Source: Artemisia argyi
Taxonomy: Eukaryota > Streptophyta > Magnoliopsida > Asterales > Asteraceae
Direction of reading: 5' to 3'
Assembly (NCBI GenBank): GCA_030686995.1
Contig: CM060691.1
Coordinates: forward strand, 92,259,743-92,323,742
Length of the DNA: 64,000 nt
A program made the translations under genes and the position numbers. Numbering within the stretch: the first letter of the stretch is position 1; each line of letters starts with the position of its first letter. A model generated the notes under the pieces. It saw nothing but the letters and a program-made list of their open reading frames with translations. It did not search any database and was not told the origin of the DNA. Positions 35,047 through 46,146 of the stretch are shown here, one piece after another.

Positions 35047-36311
35047 TGTGAAAAACTAGAAGGGGGGTTAAATAGTTTTACGTCCTTTTAAAATTTATAA
35101 AAAATAAGTTTGTTTTAAAAACTTCGATTCTAGATTATGTGATCTCAATACTTGCACTATAATGAACAATTATATAATAACTAACTAACTAAACTAATAG
35201 TATAGGTAAATAAGTAAGTAATGAAAAGAGTTGGAAAGATCAAACCACAACACGAGGATTTATAGTGGTTCGGCTACAAGGTCCTTGTTCCTACTCCACT
35301 CCCCGAGTCACCTACTCGAGAGTTTTCTTCACTATGTCAACAAACTCCCTTATGGCGGAGAAAACCTTACACACCAATGTATACACCACAACTTCGTCAC
35401 AACTTGATGACAACTTCTACACAACTTCTTCACACCTATCTTCTTCACACCTATCTTCTTCACACCAATCTTTTTCACACCAATCTACTTCACACCTATC
35501 TTCTTCACAACTACACTACTTTACTACTAAACAACTTCTTCTCCCTACGCAACTTCTATTTCTTCTAAACTACTTATTACAAGCACAACACAACTTTACA
35601 AATAATATACACAACTACTCTTCAATACTTCTTGAACTTAGTTGTAGAAGGAGTATTCTTCTTTTGCACTTTGGATGAGGATGGATGAGAAGGGATTGAA
35701 TCACTTGAAACAATGATTAGTAATCTAATGATCAAAGGGTTTTGGAAGATGTTTAGAGAGCTTTAGATCTGAAATTTTTGTGCCAAAGGTGGGGAAAAAT
35801 TCCAGATTTAAGGTGGTATTTATAGGAGAAAAATTCTGACAAATTCTGACACAGGAGCCTGGCCGGTCCTCTTAATTCATGGCCGGTCCCCTTAATTTTA
35901 AGGGGACCGCCCCTTATAATTAAGGGGGGCCGCCCAGCTGTAACGGCTAGAAAACTTGTCATTTAGTGGGGAAAGTTTATTTGGTGAAAAACTAACTGAT
36001 TTTGGTTAAAAATTTGAATTCATATATTTAGTATGATTAAAACATTTTTCTTTATTACCAAAATTGTTTTTCAAAAATATATAATTAAATAAACTTTGTA
36101 TTAATTAATTAAATACCCCTTTGATCATGAGATGTATTAAGCACTTGTTTATCCATACCTTAAGTGATTAAGTTGGATATAATGATATAAACTAGCTTAA
36201 TACTTGTTTACATAGTAATCTTACGTTTGATGATTTTATATTTTGTGATCGTCAAAACATAGAGATATCGAAAAATATAAATAACGTTTTTATGCATTAT
36301 TTATGTCAACA
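35047..36311 (-). repeat. Element A 3' LTR (1265 bp)
   Basis: On the minus strand it starts TGTTGACATAAATAATGC, two bases after a G-rich polypurine tract, and ends CTAGTTTTTCACA. A GC-rich palindromic cassette lies at 35861-35936. The plus-strand ORF at 35265-35678 (TYLLHT-like repeats) is a by-product of CACACCTATCTTCTT repeats. The left flank is AGGTC; the matching duplication is not in view. Confidence 0.75.
35861..35936. repeat. GC palindromic cassette, copy 1 (in LTR)
   Basis: GGTCCCCTTAA then TT then TTAAGGGGACC forms a perfect 11-bp inverted repeat at about 35885-35908, flanked by GGCCGGTCC and GGGGCCGCCC half units. The same design recurs at 37599, 40155 and 63023. Confidence 0.88.
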
Positions 36312-36475
36312 ATCCCCCCCTTTTTGATGATTACAAAATCTAAACTCATTAAGCGAAAATTAGTATATATACAAGTATTATTGTGAGTTTATATCAATTC
36401 TCCCCCTTTTTGTTAGCATCAAAAAGGTTATCCCGAATTTATTGGAGCTCCCCCTTGATGTATACTCCCCCTCGT
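36312..36475 (-). repeat. Element A polypurine tracts, four copies
   Basis: On the minus strand, AAAAAGGGGGGGAT abuts the LTR at 36312-36330. Further GGGGGAG-type tracts lie at about 36400-36411, 36449-36455 and 36465-36473. This matches the multiple-polypurine-tract habit of Sireviruses seen in element D. Confidence 0.75.
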
Positions 36476-36768
36476 TTTAAAGGTTAAATGACAAATCGAG
36501 ATATGGAATGCTTGCAAAAATATTTAGAACAAACAAAATATATATGCATGCAACAATAATGAATAAAGATGAGGCAAGCAAGATAAGCATGGAAGAAAAC
36601 ACTTCATAAAAAAAGATAAAAACACAAACATCATACATCCAAGATGCATGATCAATACAAGAATACAACTAATATAACTAATAAACCAAAACTCTAATAG
36701 AAATGTTTTTCCTAGAGCTTGCCATCAAAATGGTTTAAGCAAAGTTATTATCCAACCATGAGTCATGC

Positions 36769-37389
36769 TTAATTTGGGAGGAGCAATGTTGTAGGTGGAG
36801 ATGATGGAGTGGATGGAGGAGTGTGTGATGGAGGTGGAGGTGTGGTTGATGTTGGTGGTGGAGGAGTAGATGTTGTTTGTTGAGGTTGGGGAAGTAAGCT
36901 TTCAATATATGAAAACATGTAACGGATTTCATCTTTTAATCCAAAGATGATTGTCCGGTTATGGATGCAACAAAGACAAGTATCACCATGAGCTTCAAGC
37001 AAGCTCCATGGGATGGGATTGTAGGTTGGTGGATTGAGTGGTGATGGTGAAAATTGTGCATCAAGAGGAGTGATGGGTGATAATGAAAGTGTTATGTCTA
37101 AGGTTGCATTTTCAAGAGGTGATTGTGGTGGAATGCTTGGTGGAGGTGATAGATGAGTGTTGATGTAGTCATTGATGGATGATGAGGATGGTATGGAAGA
37201 GGTGGAGGTTCCATGTGTTGATGGTGTTTTAGATGGTACATTTGGAGCACTAGGAGATGCACATTGAGGTGGTGATGATGGAGTGGTATTGTCTTCATTT
37301 GTGAGATCAATAAAGAGTTGTTTTGGTGGAACGATAACAAGTTTTTGTTTCTTGGCATTGTTGGAGGTGGTGGTTTTTGGTGATGACAT
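36769..37389 (-). CDS. Element A small accessory ORF, Ser/Pro/Thr-rich (206 aa)
   Basis: The open frame extends to 37494, but the internal ATG at 37389 (MSSPKTTTSNNAKKQK) is preferred because the bases before it look like a leader and a TATA-like CTATATAAC lies about 55 bp upstream. The N-terminus carries QLFIDLTNEDN, a good match to a SUMO-interacting motif (hydrophobic-D-L-T followed by acidic residues). The middle is Ser/Pro-rich low complexity, then CLCCIHNRTIIFGLKDEIRY, a small Cys-rich or globular patch, then a Pro/Thr-rich tail ending TTLLLPN. No enzyme family is recognised. Confidence 0.55.
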   Translation of the reverse strand: MSSPKTTTSNNAKKQKLVIVPPKQLFIDLTNEDNTTPSSPPQCASPSAPNVPSKTPSTHGTSTSSIPSSSSINDYINTHLSPPPSIPPQSPLENATLDITLSLSPITPLDAQFSPSPLNPPTYNPIPWSLLEAHGDTCLCCIHNRTIIFGLKDEIRYMFSYIESLLPQPQQTTSTPPPPTSTTPPPPSHTPPSTPSSPPTTLLLPN

Positions 37390-37442
37390 GATGGATTTGT
37401 TGAGGTTGATGATGATAAGGAAGTGTGGATGAAGGTGGAAAG

Positions 37443-37453
37443 AGTTATATAGC
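37443..37453 (-). promoter_or_regulatory. TATA-like box of the element A small ORF
   Basis: On the minus strand GCTATATAACT lies about 55 bp upstream of the preferred ATG (37389) and about 150 bp downstream of the GC palindromic cassette at 37599-37654. Confidence 0.45.
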
Positions 37454-37598
37454 ATGAAATCATGATTAGAAATGGTAGTAATTTGAAATTGCATTGTTAG
37501 ATTCCAAAATCAGTTAAGTTTTTAAGGGAAATGGTAGCTGGGACTGGCAAAAGAAGTCACAAGTTGCAAAAGAAAACAGTGTAAAAACTGTTCCAGAT

Positions 37599-37654
37599 GC
37601 CGGTTCCCTTAAATTTAAAGGGGCCGCCCCTTATGAATTAAGGGGGCCGCCCAT
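37599..37654. repeat. GC palindromic cassette, copy 2 (upstream of small ORF)
   Basis: CCGGTTCCCTTAAATTTAAA then GGGGCCGCCCC, then TTATGAATTAAGGGGGCCGC: the same inverted-repeat cassette as in the LTR, about 150-200 bp upstream of the TATA-like box. Confidence 0.85.
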
Positions 37655-37777
37655 CTGATGACCCAGAAATAAAAAATTTTCAAAAAAATTTCTGGAAAAA
37701 CGTTATATTCTGTTTTGTTTTTACAGCAAGCTCTATTTGGACATTTCACATTTGTTTTGGTCTATTAGAAAGCATAC

Positions 37778-37885
<108 letters not shown>

Positions 37886-38118
37886 CATATATAAATCATG
37901 CAAGCATAGATTAAGAGCAAGTATAAAAACATGCATACATGTAGAGCAATTAATAATAAGAAGTAAATAACAGTATAGTTCAAATATGTCTAGAAACATA
38001 GCAACAAATAGCACATAAGAAACATATTACAAATGGTTTAAGAAGAATAATAAAGCTAATTTCATAGTCATCATCACTACTTTTTCTTTCCTAGCACCCC
38101 ATCAATAGTGACAAATGA

Positions 38119-39075
38119 CTATAAGTCCTCCTTATCATCATCCCTTGAAAAAGAGAACGAAACAAGAATGCTAGGACGATGAGATTTAAATATACCAGTT
38201 TTGCGGGTTTGAGGATGGAGGGTTGGATAGATAGATTGATAAATACTATCATCGAGATCGGGATAGTTTTCAATGACATGCTTGTAGAGACGAGTGAGAA
38301 ACATACCATACGGAAGAATAGCTTTAGGATTTGCTCTTGCACATTCAATACGTTTGATAAAGAAGTAAGCCAAATTGTAAGGTTGCTCGGCAACAATACA
38401 ATACAACATATGAGCGAGACAAGCCGGGAGATGGTCGGTGTGTCCTTCGGAACCAAACGCATTCTCACGAACTAGTTCTTCCCAATACTCCATGTCGGGC
38501 CTTAAATCTTTAAGAAGAATTTGATTTTTAGGAATTGAGACACGTTTGGATATGATGCTTTGGGTGGAAGTTTCACATTCCAACCCGAGCATTTGACGAA
38601 TATCTTCGGGAGATGGAATTTCAAAGACATAAGGATCATGAGTAGGACGAGAACGTTGGAGAGCGCAAAGATCCTACTCATTTGTGAATACGGATTGACC
38701 AGAAAAAGGAATTTGAAGGCTTTGACCAAATAGTGCAAGAGTGAGAGTAATAAATTCATGTTGGATCATGAATGAAATGAAGATGGAACCAAAGTCATCG
38801 GTTTGAACCGTGACTTGGCTATAGAAGTCAAGAATGAAGCGAGGAATGATGGGTTCATTAATTTGGAAGAGACATTCAAGATGGATATTTGTGAATGAAC
38901 TTTCGATGAAATCGGATTGATAGTAAGCTTGATCTACGACTCGACCTTCATGAATGTTTTTATCTTCTATATGACGATAGATACGTGCAATGGAGGGAGA
39001 GGTAGTGGGAAGTAGAGATACTTTGGGAATGTAGTTTTTGGTTAAGGAAATATCTTCGGTAATCACTTTGGGCAT
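38119..39075 (-). pseudogene. Element A env-like accessory protein, one nonsense codon
   Basis: Frame from ATG 39075 to TAA at 38119, broken by TAG at 38674-38676; the sister copy at 61087-61938 has Trp at that codon. A leading GTG at 39081 is not the start. Two helical blocks can be seen: FTNIHLECLFQINEPIIPRF then ILDFYSQ, and MEYWEELVRENAFG, LACLAHMLYCIVAEQPYNLA-like, ILPYGMFLTRLYKHVIENYP. They parallel the N-terminal domain of the element D and B accessory proteins (W/Y-L-L, then a YA/FS helix, then a P-x-x-x-[LF]-x-x-L block). The C-terminus is short and lacks the coiled coils of D. No membrane segment or signal peptide. Function unknown. Confidence 0.75.
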
Positions 39076-39081
39076 TTTCAC

Positions 39082-39965
39082 CTAAACACAACAACAATAC
39101 AAAAGGACAAAATAAATATAGAGAAGAATAAAAGTGTATATATATTGTTAAGACTTATGTTGGAACGTAAACATACTTCGACTCTATGATGATAATCCTA
39201 AGAAGTAGTTTACCATGTTCCTTATTTTAATTTTTAACTGGTTCTAGATATATTTTACGATGTTTAGCAAGTAGTTATGGAAAAATCCAAACATCCTTTT
39301 AACCATCTTAAAATATCATAAAATTTACTAGATTTACTTTAGGTTGTAAAGCTAGCCATTTCTTACGAGTTTCTTATGCACGTGATTTGTTTTCGAAAAA
39401 GATGGTTTATGTTTTAACTCAAAAATGTCATTTTTCGTATTAAACCAAACGCTTCCTTAACTAGAAACTTACACTACTAGTGTGTCAATATATATATGAA
39501 TTGTATATCTTGACAAGTCCGAATTACAAGTTTTAGGTTTATAATCTTGACAGCGTTTTATTATAACGACTTAATTTCGACATTATTTGGACATAATCCA
39601 AACACCCTCTTATCGTGTACAAAAATATTTTTACTTAGTCGAGAAATATAGTTTCATGTTTTACAAGTTATAAAAATATAATGTGATTAGCTTTAACAAG
39701 TTTTTATAGCATTATTCAACAATGTGTTTACTAAAATTTTTGAAAAGGAGTATGAAATTTTTCAAACATTTTCGACAAGAGGGTTTATAATTACTAGTTT
39801 CTAGTGTTAATTAAGCATCCTAATCCTAAGGGAAGCATTTAGTTATGGAAATTTTAGACCCAATTCGAAAGAAATTATGAATTTGGAAAAATTATTAAAA
39901 CATGCATAATCTTGAGTTTGACCAAATTAGATGGAATTAGATGAAATGTGTTATGAAAAACTTAC
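39082..39965 (-). other. Predicted 5'-UTR intron of the element A env-like gene
   Basis: On the minus strand a donor GTAAGT starts at 39965 after a leader-like C/A-rich segment (about 40090-39966). A T-rich tract ending GTTTAG at 39082 precedes GTGAAAATG. The result is an 884-bp intron ending 6 bases before the start codon, the same arrangement as in element D. Consensus-based prediction. Confidence 0.5.
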
Positions 39966-40154
39966 AATATGTAATGGTGATCGTGTTAGGTGAATTTGCC
40001 TTTTGCGAAATAACCCGAATTATGTGATTTGGAAGTGGTTTTTAGGTGTGTTGGGGTTTGGTTTTTCGTCACAGCAGTAGCAGAAGGAAGGGGTATTGAA
40101 AAAGTGGAGTGTTTGGCAAAAGAAACAAGAGGAAAAACGGGTTGGGACTATCAG

Positions 40155-40235
40155 ATGGCCGGCCCCCTTAAACATTAAGGAGGCCGCCCTTCATTTGACT
40201 GTCGGTCCCCTTAAACATTAAGGGTGCCGCCCTCC
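40155..40235. repeat. GC palindromic cassette, copy 3 (upstream of env-like gene)
   Basis: GGCCGGCCCCCTTAA, ACA, TTAAGGAGGCCGCCC, then a second unit GGTCCCCTTAAACATTAAGG then GTGCCGCCC. It lies just upstream of the predicted transcript leader of the env-like gene. Confidence 0.88.
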
Positions 40236-40277
40236 AAAATTTGATATTTCGTGATTTTGGTTTCTGGAAAGAACAAG

Positions 40278-40279
<2 letters not shown>

Positions 40280-40358
<79 letters not shown>
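40280..40358. repeat. (TA)n microsatellite
   Basis: About 78 bp of TA, with a second short TA tract at 40764-40778. In the sister copy the two tracts are fused (63146-63202) and the DNA between is missing. Confidence 0.97.
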
Positions 40359-40360
<2 letters not shown>

Positions 40361-41003
40361 ATCAAAAATACGTTGGAGAGTATTCGCACGAAAGGAATTA
40401 CTTGACACTTTTACTTGACATTTCGTCAATTAAAATTTCTTGATCATCTCGGATGAAATTTATCAAGTTGTCAAGTGAACGAGAGAGTTTTGGAAGGTTT
40501 ATAAGTATATATATATATATACGTATATAGTATGGACTTTTAAGACGAGAATATAGGAGGGAGACGTATGCAATGGCGGAAAAGAGTTTGTTTCATCCAT
40601 AGATTTTTCGACTCATCTCTCTACATCAGCATGAGTGTTGTTGAACATTGAAGTTCAATAAGGCAAATGGGGGGAAAGAAAAGGTTCGTAACCGAACAAT
40701 TTCTAGTTCTAGAAAATCAACAAATAAATTTTCTAGGTTATAAGATCTTAGATATAGCTAAGAATATATATATATATAGTATAAATAGATAAGTATATAT
40801 GTATAGATATAAAATCTAGAGGAAACAATGAGCCAAACAAAATCACATAAAAATCAGAGACTAAACTAAGCATGCATTTCTTGACAAGGAAATAAAAGGA
40901 AATGTGTACCTTTTGTCTTCAATGCGTTTATCTTCAAAGTCTTCAAGGAATAGTCCGAACAAGAGGTGACAACTAAAATTTCCATGTTTGAATGACGAAT
41001 TTT

Positions 41004-41681
41004 CTACGTTGGTCCCCATTGTCTCATTTGACCAAAGTTGTTTGATCCGAACATGTTTTGTATTTGACTTGGATGCATATATGGTGGAAACATTCCCCAC
41101 GGATTGAAGTTCCACATTTGTTGATTATTGTTAAAGTTTCGTCTATTTTGGTTTGCTCTTGATTGAGGTGTTTTAGGTCTAGGGTGAGAATTATTTGGTT
41201 TGCTAGTTGGTGGAGTTTTAGATCTTGTTTTAGGTTTAGACGATCCTACCTCGGTTTTTAAAGATGGTTTATAAAATGATTTTATTTCTTCATCACTAGC
41301 AAGAGGTATTTTCTTATCATTTATGAGTATACACTTAGGATTAGATTTTGGAGGTTCTAGTTCCTTGAAATCACTTTCAAATTTAACATTTTTGATTTCA
41401 CTTGTTGAAGCTTCGGTTGAGTTAAATCCTAAACAGGTTTTATCTCCGAATACTCTTTGAATACTTATAATTTTACTTAGTGAGTTACTACTATTTTCAA
41501 ATTTATCAAGTTTACAAATTTCTTCCCTGAGTTTGTCGTTTTCACTTTTAAGCTCTTGACAGGATTTACATTCTTCAAAAATTTCTTTACCTTTTTCATG
41601 TTGATGTATTTTAATTTTTAGTTCTAGTACTTCATTTTCTAATTGGTTGTTTATGTATTTTAGTGATTTGTTTTTAGCCAT
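41004..41681 (-). pseudogene. Element A gag C-terminal fragment (225 codons)
   Basis: Opens with a coiled coil (LKYINNQLENEVLELKIKIH, CQELKSENDKLREEI), then a Ser/Lys/Pro-rich segment, and finishes in an Asn/Gln/Phe/Met-rich tail (FNPWGMFPPYMHPSQIQNMF) before TAG. This resembles the region that follows the zinc knuckle in Sirevirus gag. The zinc knuckle itself would lie further 5', beyond the element B insertion, and protease and integrase do not follow. The assignment as gag is from composition and position. Confidence 0.5.
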
Positions 41682-41716
41682 TACTTGTTGTCCTAGTTTT
41701 CATAATCTATTGTATT

Positions 41717-42265
41717 TGTTGGGATATAAAATATCAAAGTACTTCTGTATGTCAAAATACTGCTGCATGAAGAATAAAGTCAAAGTACTGCTGAAGGAAA
41801 AAGTCAAAGTACTGCTGTTACTGAAGAATGTTTAAAGTACTTTGAAGGAAACAATGACTGATGTGCAATATTAGCTAAGGATTAATGTGTAATATTGAAC
41901 GAATATTCTAGAATTAGTTAGGGATAATAACTTGTCGTTCAAGGATTATATGTTGTAGACCGACTTAAGGTTATCTATATAAAGAGCCTTAAGGGGTATT
42001 AGTCGATACAAGTTTCAGAGAAGTTTTCATAAGTTTTAGAGTCGATCAAAGTTGATAAATAGTTTGGGATTGTTAGTGAATCTGTATAACAAAGCAGGTT
42101 CAAAGTTTGGTTAATATAAAAGTTCTTCTTAAGCTTTGTGTTAGTAGATTCCGCATACTTTACAAGGTTAAACAGTGTTTCAATATTAATAGTGTTGAGT
42201 TTACTCAATATTGTTAAACCCTTACAAGCTACAAAGTAGTTTGGTCAGAGTATATCGATCCAACA
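41717..42265 (+). repeat. Element B 5' LTR (549 bp)
   Basis: Starts TGTTGGGATATAAAATATC and ends ATCGATCCAACA, a 6-bp TGTTGG/CCAACA terminal inverted repeat. Four AGTACT words (41738, 41784, 41818, 41836) plus an AATACTGCT variant cluster in the first 130 bp, presumed U3. A TATA-like TCTATATAAAGAG lies near 41973. Confidence 0.88.
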
Positions 42266-42268
42266 AGC

Positions 42269-42280
42269 GGTATCAGAGCT
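42269..42280 (+). promoter_or_regulatory. Element B primer-binding site
   Basis: CGGTATCAGAGC, three bases after the LTR; one base differs from the usual TGGTATCAGAGC complement of initiator tRNA-Met. Confidence 0.8.
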
Positions 42281-42351
42281 TGTGTTGGAAACTCTGATTA
42301 AGAAGACAAACCTTTAAACCTTTAAACCAATTTCACTACAAACCCTTCAAG

Positions 42352-45198
42352 ATGTCGACTGAAGCTGCACCTGCTCCCTCAATCACTGCTGTCAGAATCC
42401 CTATTGTTAAGAAGGGAGAATATAACTTATGGGCCATGAAGATGAGGCAGTACATTGCCATCACAGATCATGCACTATGGGATGTGATTGTCAATGGTAA
42501 CATGCAAATTGATGAACCAATAGAGGTACCTGGACAACCAACACCACCTAAAATTACTGTACCTGCTGCTAACAAAAGAAATCAAGACAAAGCTCTCAAC
42601 ATACTGCTTTCTGCTATTCCTGATGGTCACTTATTAAAGTTTCATGATGCCAAGGACGCCAAACAACTATGGGCTGCAATAAAGAAGAAGTTTGGAGGTA
42701 ATGATGCTTCCAAGAAGATGCATAGGAATTTGCTGAAGCAACAATTTGAAACTTTCACTGTTGGTGAAAGAGAAGGTCTTGATTCTGCTTATGAAAGATT
42801 TCAACATCTTCTGAGTATGCTAGAACTATATGATGCTGAGGCATCAGTTGAAGATGCTAATTTAAAGTTCCTGAGAAGTTTGCCATCAGCATGGCATGTA
42901 GTTGCTACTATGATCAGAGGACAACCAGGGCTGGATATTATGGACTTTGATGATCTCTACAACAATCTGAAGGTGTATGAGCATGAGATGAATGGTACTA
43001 CAGGTTCAAGCACACATCGGCAACCCCAAAACATTGCTTTTGTCTCTTCTGAAAAAAGAAGCAGTACTTCTAACAAAGGTACTGCTTATCCTGTTCAAAG
43101 TACTGTGACTGAAACACAGGTTCCATGCACAACAATGGTCACCACCAATTCATCACAATCACTTACCTCCACCTCAGATGAAGTTCTATGTTCATTCTTT
43201 GCTCAACAAGCATCTTTACATGTCACCTATCAAGAAGATGTATTGCAAATAAATGATGATGCTTTGGAAGAAATTGATATCAGATGGAAAGTTTCCATGC
43301 TCACTGCAAGGATCAAGAAGTATGTGAATAAGACAGGAAAAGGCATCAATTTCAGAGCTAAACAGGGAATAACATTTGATAAGTCCAAGATTGAGTGCTT
43401 CAACTGTTTAAGGACTGGTCACTTTGCAAGGGAATGCAAATTTGCAAAGTTTCAAGCAAACAAGATGATTGAACCACCCAAGCCTAAGAGAAAAGAGATT
43501 CCAATAACTGAACCAAAACCAAAAGCTTTGGTTTCTCAAGAGAATCTGTCAGAGATTGATTAGTCCAATGAGTTTGATGATGAACCTGTAACCTATTCAA
43601 TGGTTGCATTGGAAGATTGGAGCACAACATTTGATGAAGTGCCTGGTTATGCTGCTTTGGAGTCAAGAGATGGTCTAGGAAGCTTTGATTGGAGCATGGA
43701 GTTTGAAGAAGCACCTATTCAGCTTGCTATGGTAGCAGCTTCACCAAGTTCATCCACTAACTCTGAGGTATGCTCTAAGTGTAATGATATGTATCAAAAG
43801 TTACTTAGTGAATATGTAGCTGAAAGAGATAAATTTCAAAAGGCTAGGGCTGAGATAACTGGTTATCAATTGACTTTAGAGTCAATGGAGGCCAAAATCA
43901 TTACACATGAAAACAATGAAGTAGCATGGCTTGAAACATATAAACAACAGGATTACCTAGTTAACTTAAGTGAATGGAAACTAGGTTGTAAGGTGTCTGA
44001 ACTAGAGAAAGTAACTGCTGAAAAGGATAAGTTGTTAGAAAAACTTGCTGTATGGAATGAGGCTGGTGTGTCACATGTTCAATTTGTTGAAAAGCAAAGA
44101 ACATCTAATATTAAAACAGGCATAGGTTATGATAATGATTGCAATGAAGGCATTCCATTTAAGGGCAAGAAACTAAATCTTACAGTAGATACCTCCACTA
44201 GTGATGAAGAGTTCATAAGTCTAGATGAAAACACTTCTAGTGATGAGGAATCCCCTAGTTCAATACCTCCTGAATTTAAGAAAGAAAAGGGATACAATGC
44301 AGTTCCTCACCCCCCAGGTAGCTTTCAACCACCTAGAAAAGATGTTGACTGTTATGGTGTAGATAATCTAGAGTTTAGGAAAAAGCTGAAAAGTAAATCT
44401 AACCCTAAAACTTTAGAAAAGTCTGTTGAAGCACCTAAGGTTGAAGAGACCAAGTTTTCAAAACAAGCAGTACCTCCAAACACTTTTCGAAGTACTGCTG
44501 ATCACTCAGCAATACCTCAATGAAAATTCTTTCAAAATACTGCTAATTTTAGAAAATATTATGGAAGGGGATTTGGGGATATTGGTCCAAAGGTCTGTTA
44601 TGTATGTTATAGTCCTCATCGTTTGATTAAAGACTATGATTATCATTCAGAATACCTAAGTAAATATCCAAAGACCAGAACTGCACAACCAAGTCATAGG
44701 GAGAATAAGCCAAGGGACAACAAACCAGTTTGGAACTATACAAATAGGGTTAACCATAGTAATTTCTCAAAAGACTATAGGTACCCTCATCAGAAAAGGT
44801 CATACTCCAAACCCTCAGTACCTTCACAAAGTACTGATAGAAAGTTCCCTAATGTTTTTAGCAAACACTCAAGTGTAAGACCTAGGAGGTACAATCACTA
44901 CAACCCTAGAAGGCCTTACAACACAAGAAAAGATGCTAGAACACAGAACCCAACTCCTATAGTTACAACCAAATGGGTTAAGAACGAAAGCACTGCCGGG
45001 GTAGAACCAGTACTTTCAGAGGTTAAGGGTGAAAAAGGGAAAATTGATCATGAAAAACCAACAGTTTTGGAAACAAAAACCTTAATTCTTGATTATGCTT
45101 TCAAAGACAGTGGTGATTACATACTCAAAAATTTTGAGTATGTCACTCCACAAGGGGAACATAAGCCAGTAATGGCTTGGGTTCCTAAAAATAACTAA
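42352..45198 (+). pseudogene. Element B gag, two premature stops
   Basis: One frame from ATG 42352 to TAA 45196-45198, broken by TAG at 43561 and TGA at 44521. The N-terminus has the copia gag/UBN2 pattern (GEYNLWAMKMRQYI, LWAAIKKKFGG, FLRSLPSAWHVVATMIRG). A CCHC zinc knuckle, CFNCLRTGHFAREC, lies near residue 350; a coiled-coil region follows (44000-44060). A second Cys/His cluster near 44605 (CYVCYSPHRLIKDYDYH) has Tyr where a final Cys is usual. Several AGTACT words fall in Ser/Thr-rich linkers. Gag would form the particle shell around element RNA. Confidence 0.85.
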
Positions 45199-45206
45199 CC
45201 TTTTTC

Positions 45207-46146
45207 ATGCGAATGCATGGCAACCCAGAAGAGGAGCTTAAAGATCATCTTATTGTAGATAGTGGTTACTCTGGCAATATGACAGGAGAAAAGGGGCTCT
45301 TGTCAGATTTTAAAGCTTATTTTGGAGGAAAAGTTGCATTTGGGAATGATCCTGATGGAGGAAGAATAACTAGCAAAGGAACTATCAAGGCAGGAAATAT
45401 TGATTTTGAAGATGTTAGATATGTGAAGGAGCTCAAATTCAATCTTTTGTCAGTATCTCAGATTTGTGATAAGAAGTACCATGTGTTATTCTTTGACACA
45501 GAATGTCTTATACTTTCTCCTGATTTCAAGTTAGAAGATAGAAACTTGGTGTTGCTGAGAGCACCAAGAACTAATGATGTGTACAGCATAGACTTAAAGA
45601 ATGTAAACTCTGCTGAAAGAGCAACATGTTTGATTGCAAGAGCAACTATGGAAGAAGCACATCAATGGCACAGAAGATTGGGGCATGTCAATTTTAAGAA
45701 CATCAATAAGCTGGTCAGAGGTAATTTAGTTAGAGGTTTACCCTCTAAAACATCCAAGAATGATCACTCATGTCTTGCTTGTAAGAAGGGTAAACAACAC
45801 AAGGCTTCTTGTAAGAAGATTGATGAGAAAACCATTAGAGAGCCTTTGGAAATGCTACACATGGATCTGTTTAGACCTGTTTCAGTTGTTAGTCTGAACA
45901 AGAAGAAGTACTGCTTGGTTGTAACAGATGACTATAGCAAATTTAGTTGGGTCTTTTTCTTATGCTTTAAAGATGAAACTTTTGATGCTAATCATGATCT
46001 TATAATAGCACTTGAAAATCAGTTAAGACTCAAAGTTAGAGGCATTAGATGTGATAATGGGACTGAGTTCAAGAATTAGCTAATGGATGAATTTTGTGCC
46101 AAGAAAGGAATTAAAAGAGAGTTCAGTATTGCTAGAACTCCTCGGC
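45207..46146 (+). pseudogene. Element B pol part 1: protease, pre-integrase, integrase N-terminal half
   Basis: Pol is in a different frame from gag. Aspartic protease: LIVDSGYSGNMTG, where D-S-G is the catalytic triad. GAG-pre-integrase: WHRRLGHVNFKNINKLVRG with HSCLACKKGKQHK completing the HHCC zinc-binding module. Integrase core: LHMDLF and, after it, IRCDNGTEF supply the first two acidic catalytic residues. TAG at 46077-46079 interrupts, and coding is then split after ARTP by the LTR of element C at 46147. The frame resumes at 53858. Confidence 0.88.

Noticed and set aside
35265..35678. Plus-strand ORF with SSHLSSSH repeats
   Set aside because: Arises from CACACCTATCTTCTT repeats inside the element A LTR, antisense to the element.
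39075..39081. Start of the element A env-like protein at 39081
   Set aside because: That codon is GTG; the first ATG is 39075, right after a predicted splice acceptor.
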